From the NCBI RefSeq assembly GCF_030163755.1, contig NZ_JASJOE010000034.1, positions 1 through 39,133 on the forward strand: DNA of 39,133 nucleotides, given 5' to 3'. The DNA is from Roseicyclus amphidinii. Its GTDB lineage: Bacteria; Pseudomonadota; Alphaproteobacteria; Rhodobacterales; Rhodobacteraceae. A model generated the notes under the pieces. The model was given only the letters and a program-made list of their open reading frames with translations, searched no databases and was not told where the DNA came from. Position 1 is the first letter of the stretch. Each line of letters begins with the position of its first letter. Positions 33,924 to 39,133 of this stretch are shown in pieces. The position numbers and the translations under genes are program-made.

Positions 33924-33985
33924 CGGGCATCGCGCTGCGCTGCGGCAGGCTGCCACAGGCTGCCCGCCCGAAATCGGCAGCCCCA

Positions 33986-33999
33986 TTGATCCACGTCAA
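33986..33999 (+). promoter_or_regulatory. FNR-type box upstream of cytochrome c peroxidase gene
   Basis: TTGATCCACGTCAA, a good FNR dyad (TTGAT-N4-GTCAA). Its centre is 90 bp before the start codon. A TAGTCT element at 34022-34027 could be the -10 for a class II promoter with the box near -41. Peroxidases of this type are FNR-controlled in Paracoccus and related bacteria, which supports the call. Confidence 0.75.
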
Positions 34000-34082
34000 T
34001 CAACGACTTGGCACGCGCGTCTAGTCTGGAATCGTTCCAGATCGGAAACCCCGGAAACGCGCCGACCCTTGGAGAATGGCCC

Positions 34083-35123
34083 ATGAGACACCTGACGTTG
34101 ACCGCAACCGCCGCCCTTCTGGCGGCCCTGGCGGGCCCCGCGCTCGCCAATGAAGAGCTGCGGTCCTACGCCAACGACCTGTTCGACCCGATCCCGCTGT
34201 CCGCGCCGGACCTCGAGAACAACATCATCACGCGGCCCCGCGTGGACCTCGGCGCGATGCTGTTCTTCGACCCGCGGATGTCGCGCTCGGGCCTGTTCTC
34301 CTGCCAGTCCTGTCACAACGTCGGCCTCGGCGGGGTCGACGGGCTGCAGACCTCGATCGGCCACGGCTGGCAACAGGGTCCGCGCAACTCGCCCACCATG
34401 TACAACGCCGTCTTCAACATCGCCCAGTTCTGGGACGGTCGCGCCGCCAACCTCGCCGAGCAGGCGATGGGTCCGGTGCAGGCCGGTGTCGAGATGAACA
34501 ACACGCCCGAACGGCTGATCGAGACGCTGACCTCGATGGAAGGCTACATCACCGCCTTCAACGAGGCCTTCCCCGGTGAGGAGGACCCGGTCACCTTCGA
34601 GAATTTCGCGCGCGCGGTCGAGGCCTTCCAGGCCACGCTGACCACGCCGAACTCGCGCTTCGACCAGTTCCTGAACGGCGCCGACAGCCTGACCGAGCAG
34701 GAAATCCGCGGCCTCGAGGCCTTCATCGACGAGGGCTGCGCGGCCTGCCACGCTGGCGTGAACATGGGCGGCGAGGGCTACTATCCCTTCGGCCTCGTGG
34801 AACGCCCCGGTGCGGCCGTCCTGCCCGAAGGCGACCGTGGCCGCTTCGAGGTGACGGCGACCGCGGCCGACGATTACGTCTTCCGCGCCTCGCCGCTTCG
34901 CAACATCGAGCTGACCGCCCCCTATTTCCACTCGGGCGTGGTCTGGTCGCTGGAAGAGGCCGTCGCCGTGATGGGCGTCTCGCAGCTGGGGGCGGATCTC
35001 GACGATCAGCAGATCGCCGACATCACCGCTTTCCTGCGCAGCCTGACGGGCGAGATCCCCGAGGTGGTGCATCCGACCCTTCCGGTCTCGACCCCCGCGA
35101 CCCCGCGGCCCGAGCCGATGTAG
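34083..35123 (+). CDS. ccpA: Periplasmic di-haem cytochrome c peroxidase
   Basis: Reduces hydrogen peroxide to water with electrons from cytochrome c in the periplasm. The 346-residue protein has a signal peptide (HLTLTATAALLAALAGPALA), then two haem motifs, CQSCH (Cys74-His78) and CAACH (Cys219-His223). The inter-haem region contains VDGLQTSIGHGWQQGPRNSPTMYNAVFN and AVMGVSQLGAD, with methionines available as the distal ligand of the high-potential haem. It is of the usual BCCP length. An FNR-type box is upstream. The gene stands alone and is followed by a large inverted repeat that separates it from the converging LuxR gene. Confidence 0.93.
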   Translation: MRHLTLTATAALLAALAGPALANEELRSYANDLFDPIPLSAPDLENNIITRPRVDLGAMLFFDPRMSRSGLFSCQSCHNVGLGGVDGLQTSIGHGWQQGPRNSPTMYNAVFNIAQFWDGRAANLAEQAMGPVQAGVEMNNTPERLIETLTSMEGYITAFNEAFPGEEDPVTFENFARAVEAFQATLTTPNSRFDQFLNGADSLTEQEIRGLEAFIDEGCAACHAGVNMGGEGYYPFGLVERPGAAVLPEGDRGRFEVTATAADDYVFRASPLRNIELTAPYFHSGVVWSLEEAVAVMGVSQLGADLDDQQIADITAFLRSLTGEIPEVVHPTLPVSTPATPRPEPM

Positions 35124-35179
35124 GCTGGCCCGATACCGACCCGCGCGCCGTCTCCTCCCTTCGGCGGGCGGGTCCGGTC

Positions 35180-35218
35180 GGGGCCGCGATCCGTCTTCTC
35201 GTTGCGGATCGCGGCCCC
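35180..35218. terminator. Bidirectional terminator hairpin between ccpA and LuxR gene
   Basis: Perfect 14-bp arms, GGGGCCGCGATCCG (35180-35193) and CGGATCGCGGCCCC (35205-35218), with an 11-base loop. It lies between two converging genes, 57 bp past the ccpA stop and 22 bp past the LuxR stop on the other strand. No T-run; strength rests on the stem. Confidence 0.75.
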
Positions 35219-35239
35219 GTGATTCCCGGGCCACCCCGG

Positions 35240-35869
35240 TCAGATCAGCGCGCGTTCCCGGCTGATCATCACGGCATGGGCGCGGTTGCGGGCGTTCAGT
35301 TTCTTGCAGATGGCGCGCATGTGCATTTTGACCGAAACCTCGGTGATGCCCATGTCGCGCGCGATCTCCTTGTTGGTCAGCCCTTCGGAGGCCCGGCTCA
35401 ACACGAAATGCTCGCGCTCGTTCAGGGGCGAGTCCGCCGCCTTGGCCGGCCCGCCCGCATCGGGCCCGTCGAGCGGCACGAAGACCTGCCCCGAGTTGAT
35501 CAGCTGGATCACACTGAGAAGCGATTGCAGCGGCATCGTCTTGGGGATCAGGCCACGCACCCCCAGCTCGAGCGAACTATTGAGGAAATGCCGGTCCACG
35601 CGCCCCGTGAACAGGACGACGCGCCCGCCTTGCGCCTTTTCCACGACCGTCTTGACGCTGGCGAGCCCCATCATGCCGGGCATCTTGAGATCCAGAAGAA
35701 CAATCTCGAACTGCCCCGCTGCAAGCGCCGCAAGCGTTTCGTCGAAGGTTTCCGCCGTCGTGACCGAGAAATCCGCGCCGCTGCTGAGAAGATTTCCAAC
35801 AGCTTCGGCCAAAAGGCGATGATCGTCCGCAATCAGGACGCGCAATGTGGTTTCCGAAATCATCACCAT
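35240..35869 (-). CDS. NarL/LuxR-type response regulator
   Basis: A 209-residue regulator with an N-terminal receiver (LRVLIADDHRLLAEAVGNLL; phospho-Asp in VLLDLKMPGM) and a C-terminal LuxR HTH (LNEREHFVLSRASEGLTNKEIARDMGITEVSVKMHMRAICKKL). It is diverged across 273 bp from the secreted partner protein and the hybrid kinase, and is the likely partner of that kinase. The start could be ATG 35869 or ATG 35863; both keep the receiver intact. The gap between the two directions is AT-rich for this genome, as expected of a shared promoter. Confidence 0.9.
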   Translation of the reverse strand: MVMISETTLRVLIADDHRLLAEAVGNLLSSGADFSVTTAETFDETLAALAAGQFEIVLLDLKMPGMMGLASVKTVVEKAQGGRVVLFTGRVDRHFLNSSLELGVRGLIPKTMPLQSLLSVIQLINSGQVFVPLDGPDAGGPAKAADSPLNEREHFVLSRASEGLTNKEIARDMGITEVSVKMHMRAICKKLNARNRAHAVMISRERALI

Positions 35870-36142
35870 CTCAAAAGCACCTGTTCATTCTCGTTCAGCA
35901 GGAGTGCATTTACCATTCCCGCAGTTTCGTGGCGAAAGTAGGGCCACGCCAGAGCGGAACCACAATCGTATACCACGTTCATCGAATTGGTCGGTCGGAT
36001 ATCCCGATGCGTCCCTTCGCACTTGTCGCACATGTCAATGAACCCCGGCGAACACTTAAGAACAATACATATATCTTTCGATAGTTCTACAATCTTGCGC
36101 GTCATGCTGTAGGTGATGCCCGTGGCTTTATCCGAGGTTGAC
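35870..36142. promoter_or_regulatory. AT-rich divergent promoter region of the sensor module
   Basis: 273 bp between the LuxR gene and the secreted partner gene. Base composition drops clearly, most of all around 36051-36090. It carries a GATATC-centred GGATATCC element near 36000. No further genes or RNA are seen. Confidence 0.5.
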
Positions 36143-36628
36143 ATGAACAAACGCTCTCTCTTGCAAGTCGTCGGCGCAGCGGCCCTCGCCGCCCTCGCCA
36201 TGACGCATGCCGCCGCCGCAGAAGACGTCATCCTGACCATACAGGGCGATGTGGCGGACGGCGCGCATGACTTCACCGATGCCGACCTGATGGCACTGCC
36301 CCAGATCACCGTCGAAACCTCGACCATCTGGACCGAGGGCGTGTTGACCTTCTCGGGCCCCTCCCTGGCCAGCCTGCTGGACGAGATCGGCGCGGGCGAC
36401 GGCGACATCACGCTTGTTGCGATCAATGATTACGTGGTCGAGATGCCGCGCGACGTGATCGAGGCGGAAGCGCCGATCATCGCTGCCCGGATCGACGGCG
36501 AACCCTTCAGCGTGCGCAACAAGGGCCCGCTGTGGGTGATCTTCCCCTATGACAGCGACGAACGGTTCCGCGCGGAAAGCGTCTACGCCTACAGCGTGTG
36601 GCAGCTGAGCGGCATCACCGTCAACTGA
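36143..36628 (+). CDS. Secreted SUOX-fold protein lacking catalytic cysteine
   Basis: A 161-residue exported protein (signal peptide NKRSLLQVVGAAALAALAMTHAAAA) with the fold of the molybdopterin-binding domain of sulphite oxidase/YedY (PF00174-like): DFTDADLMALPQITVETSTIWTEGVLTFSGPSLASLLDEIGA and VAINDYVVEMPRDVI. The mature protein contains no Cys at all, so the molybdenum-ligating cysteine is missing, and it is much shorter than the enzymes. It probably binds a ligand or part of a cofactor rather than catalysing. ATG 36143 follows GAGG; the frame upstream (GTG 36113) adds no signal. It is 18 bp upstream of the hybrid kinase, so it is probably its periplasmic partner. Confidence 0.8.
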   Translation: MNKRSLLQVVGAAALAALAMTHAAAAEDVILTIQGDVADGAHDFTDADLMALPQITVETSTIWTEGVLTFSGPSLASLLDEIGAGDGDITLVAINDYVVEMPRDVIEAEAPIIAARIDGEPFSVRNKGPLWVIFPYDSDERFRAESVYAYSVWQLSGITVN

Positions 36629-36646
36629 CGCGCGGGATCCGGCACG

Positions 36647-39133
36647 GTGCCCCACAGGAATATCTTCTACCGCTCTCGCACCTTCGGGCGCGTGGGCGGT
36701 GCCATTCTGCTGGGGTTGCTGATCCTGTCCTGTCTTGCGCTTGTGGGCAGCGCGATCTCCTTCGACCGCCGCCTGGGCGAGGTGCGCGACGCCAATTCAG
36801 ACAACCAGGGCTGGATCGTGTCGCAGCTCGAGGTCGATCATCTCGCCCTTTTGCTGGCCACCTCCGAAACGCTGGAGGAGATGCGGGAGGGCGGCGGCCG
36901 CGTTCCCGATGCGCGCTGGCGCAGCCTGGTGACCGAGTTCGACATCTTCTACAGCCGCGTGACCGTCTTCCTCGCGGCGATGCGCGCCTTCGAAGTGTCG
37001 CCCGAGTTCGAGGCCCGGCTGAACCGGCTGAACCGGTTGCGGATCGAGCTGGCCGAGGAGATCGACGCGCTCGACCCCGGTGACATGGCGGGCCTGCAGG
37101 GGTTCCGCGATGCGCTGACGGCCGAAACCGACCTTGTCCGCGGCGTGGTGACCACGGGTCTGCAATTCTTCATCGACACCGCCCAGCAGGCCCGCGAGCG
37201 CGAGCGCGAGATCTGGCAATACTTCCTGATGCAGACGCTGGGCCTTCTGGCGCTGATCCTGGCCGCGGCCTTTCTGTCGGCGCGTCTGAACCATGCGCTC
37301 GAACATCGCAGCGTCGCCGCCGAACGCGCCGCCTCGACCGTGCTCAAGGCCTACGAGGCGATGCTGAGCGCCGTGGTGGTGACGACCTTCGACGGCAAGA
37401 TGCTCTTGTTCAACAAGTCCGCCGAACGCATGTTCCGCATCCCGGCCAGCGATGTCATCGGGGCCGACACCTCGCTGCAATTCGTGCCGCGGCGGCTGCG
37501 CCGCTTCGTGCGGCGCACCATCGACGACGCGATGCGCCATGCCGCCCGGCAGGACAGCGTCCGCATCTCGCGCCGCACGCTGGCGCGGCGGTTCGACGGC
37601 GAGGTCTTCCCGATCGAACTGTCGGTCACCAATGACGTCGATCACGACGGCCGCCGCATCCTGATCACCTTCATCCGCGACATCTCGGAGCAGGTCCGCA
37701 CCGAAAACGCCATGCGCACCGCCGTGGACGAGGCCCGCCGCGCCGCTGCCGCGAAAAGCATGTTCCTGGCCACCATGAGCCACGAGATGCGCACGCCGCT
37801 GCACGGTCTGATCGCCGCTCTCGAGTTGATGGACCCCCGCGGCTTCGATGCGGACACGCGCAACCTCTATGACACCGCGCTGAATTGCAGCGAACGGGCG
37901 CTGTCGCAGATCAACGACGTGCTGCAATTCACCCGCGCCACGGCCCTGCGCGAGACCGCGGCCCCCTTCCAGCCCGCCCGCATCGTCAGCGACCTTCTCG
38001 GCCAGCTTGGCCCCTATGCGAAAGAGCATGGGAACACCATCGAGATGGCGGTCACGGGGCCGGGCAGCGACACGCGCGTGCTGGGCTATCCCAACGCGTT
38101 CTCCCGCGCGCTCTACAACCTGATCGGCAACGCGGTGAAGTTCACCACCAACGGCCGCGTCCGCGTCGAACTGACGTTCGGGGAGGCCGGCCCGGATGAC
38201 GCCATCGCCCTGCGCGTCGCGGTGATCGACGAAGGGCCCGGCATCGCCGAAGCCGATCACGAGCGCATCTTCCGCCTGTTCGAGACGACGGCCGACCCCA
38301 CCGACGCAGGCGGGGCGACCGGGGCCGCGGGGTCGAGCAACCTGTGGGGCACCGGCCTCGGGCTGCCGATCACGAAGATCGCGGTCGAGACGATGAAAAG
38401 CGAGATCCGCCTCGACAGTGCCCTTGGACAGGGCAGCCGCTTCTGGTTCGACCTCGTCCTGCCGCGCGCCACGGGCGCCGATGCGGTGCAGGTCGTTGCG
38501 GCACCGGTTGACGAACCGGCCGAGGACGTCGCCGCGCGCGACCGGCGCGACGTGCTGGTGGTGGATGACAACGAGGTCAACCGCACGCTCATGCTGCGCA
38601 TGGTCGAGCGGCTGGGCCACCGCACGGCCTCGGCCCGCAACGGGCGCGAGGCCGTGGACCTCGCCCGCGAGACGCGGTTCGACGTGATCCTGATGGATGT
38701 GAACATGCCGGTGATGAACGGCTGCGACGCAAGCCTCGCCATCCGCGAGGCGGGCGCATCGCGCGCGGCGGTCATCATCGGGGTGACCGCCCTGATGGAG
38801 GCCGAGGACGCCGGGCTGTTCCACGAGTTCGGCATGGCGACCACGCTCGTCAAACCGGTGAAACCCGCCACGCTCGCCGCGACCTTCGCCGCCGTCGCGC
38901 GCGGCGATTTCGACATGGTCGACCTGGCGGAGGAAGATGAGGCGGAGGACGACGCAGCGGAGGACGAGATGCTTGCGCCCGAACTGGATATCGACGACCT
39001 GGCCGGACTGGTCGGGGCGGACACCGCGCGCCGACTTCTGGCCGCGACGCTGGAGGATGCCGCGGCGGCGCTGGAGGCCGCCCGCACGGGCGCGGCGGAC
39101 AGTGGCGACCTCGCCCACAAGGCCGCGGGTGCG
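36647..39133 (+). CDS. Hybrid histidine kinase with receiver and HPt (C-terminus beyond window)
   Basis: A transmembrane sensor kinase of ArcB/BarA type; at least 829 residues are visible. Helix 1 at about residues 17-37, a periplasmic domain to about 190, helix 2 at about 192-212, a PAS-like region from about 231 (VLKAYEAMLSAVVVTTFDGKMLLFNKSAERMF), then HisKA with His379 in MSHEMRTPLHG, an ATPase (LIGNAVKFTTNGRV, IDEGPGIAEADHERIF, GTGLGLPITKI), a receiver (VVVDDNEVNRTLMLRMV; phospho-Asp 684 in ILMDVNMPVMNG) and the start of an HPt domain (LAHKAAGA, His824). GTG 36647 is 18 bp after the previous gene; its ribosome site is weak. The downstream target is likely the LuxR regulator. The end is not in the window. 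Confidence 0.9.
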   Translation, partial: MPHRNIFYRSRTFGRVGGAILLGLLILSCLALVGSAISFDRRLGEVRDANSDNQGWIVSQLEVDHLALLLATSETLEEMREGGGRVPDARWRSLVTEFDIFYSRVTVFLAAMRAFEVSPEFEARLNRLNRLRIELAEEIDALDPGDMAGLQGFRDALTAETDLVRGVVTTGLQFFIDTAQQAREREREIWQYFLMQTLGLLALILAAAFLSARLNHALEHRSVAAERAASTVLKAYEAMLSAVVVTTFDGKMLLFNKSAERMFRIPASDVIGADTSLQFVPRRLRRFVRRTIDDAMRHAARQDSVRISRRTLARRFDGEVFPIELSVTNDVDHDGRRILITFIRDISEQVRTENAMRTAVDEARRAAAAKSMFLATMSHEMRTPLHGLIAALELMDPRGFDADTRNLYDTALNCSERALSQINDVLQFTRATALRETAAPFQPARIVSDLLGQLGPYAKEHGNTIEMAVTGPGSDTRVLGYPNAFSRALYNLIGNAVKFTTNGRVRVELTFGEAGPDDAIALRVAVIDEGPGIAEADHERIFRLFETTADPTDAGGATGAAGSSNLWGTGLGLPITKIAVETMKSEIRLDSALGQGSRFWFDLVLPRATGADAVQVVAAPVDEPAEDVAARDRRDVLVVDDNEVNRTLMLRMVERLGHRTASARNGREAVDLARETRFDVILMDVNMPVMNGCDASLAIREAGASRAAVIIGVTALMEAEDAGLFHEFGMATTLVKPVKPATLAATFAAVARGDFDMVDLAEEDEAEDDAAEDEMLAPELDIDDLAGLVGADTARRLLAATLEDAAAALEAARTGAADSGDLAHKAAGA

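Noticed and set aside
36797-39118. 773-codon minus-strand open frame at the right end
   Set aside because: Antisense to the hybrid kinase, whose H-box, ATPase, receiver and HPt motifs are all intact in the plus frame from 36647.

Overview
The window is about 39 kb of high-GC DNA, by eye well above 60% G+C in most genes. It comes from an alphaproteobacterium, most likely Rhodobacterales (a Rhodobacter, Paracoccus or Roseobacter relative). This rests on a CckA-type kinase under a CtrA-type box, ALAS-type HemA with an FNR-type box, paired TRAP and TTT transporters, a DUF1007/NicO pair, and GTG/TTG starts in a GC-rich context. No rRNA, tRNA, transposase, prophage or CRISPR array was seen.

Layout. 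1-9492 is a housekeeping block read leftward: cckA (cut by the window edge), rsmB-like methyltransferase, guaB, rlmE, ispG, rodZ-like and hemA. Two full CtrA consensus boxes lie upstream of cckA (2000-2014) and rodZ (8219-8234), and an FNR-type box lies upstream of hemA (9623-9636). 9726-18512 holds an M20 peptidase, a MATE exporter, a NicO metal transporter with its DUF1007 partner, a prepilin-like protein, PPK2, parE and a small lipoprotein. 18518-19877 is a scar-like stretch: a decayed copy of the parE 3' end, an AT-rich gene of foreign composition, and two families of palindromic intergenic repeat.

19878-26635 is a catabolic locus. A leftward operon encodes a TRAP importer (DctP, DctQ, DctM), a cyclase-family hydrolase, a beta-keto acid cleavage enzyme and a fumarylacetoacetate-hydrolase-family enzyme, with a divergent LysR regulator. 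The overlapping genes suggest one pathway for an unidentified organic acid. 26970-31879 holds a Tat-exported beta-carbonic anhydrase, a TctCBA transporter and a tandem universal stress protein.

31880-35239 holds a 2-oxoglutarate/Fe(II) oxygenase behind a structured leader with an intrinsic terminator ahead of its start codon, a 36-residue protein, a TfoX C-terminal-domain protein, and a di-haem cytochrome c peroxidase behind a good FNR-type box. 35240-39133 is a signalling module: a LuxR-type response regulator, diverging from a secreted cysteine-free protein of the molybdopterin-oxidoreductase fold and a hybrid histidine kinase (PAS, HisKA, ATPase, receiver, start of HPt) that runs off the right edge.

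The most unusual items are the structured leader before the oxygenase, the sensor module with its apparently cofactor-free partner, the CtrA boxes including one that may close a loop on cckA, and the parE-tail remnant beside the foreign gene. All functions are read from sequence motifs and remembered family features; no database search was run.
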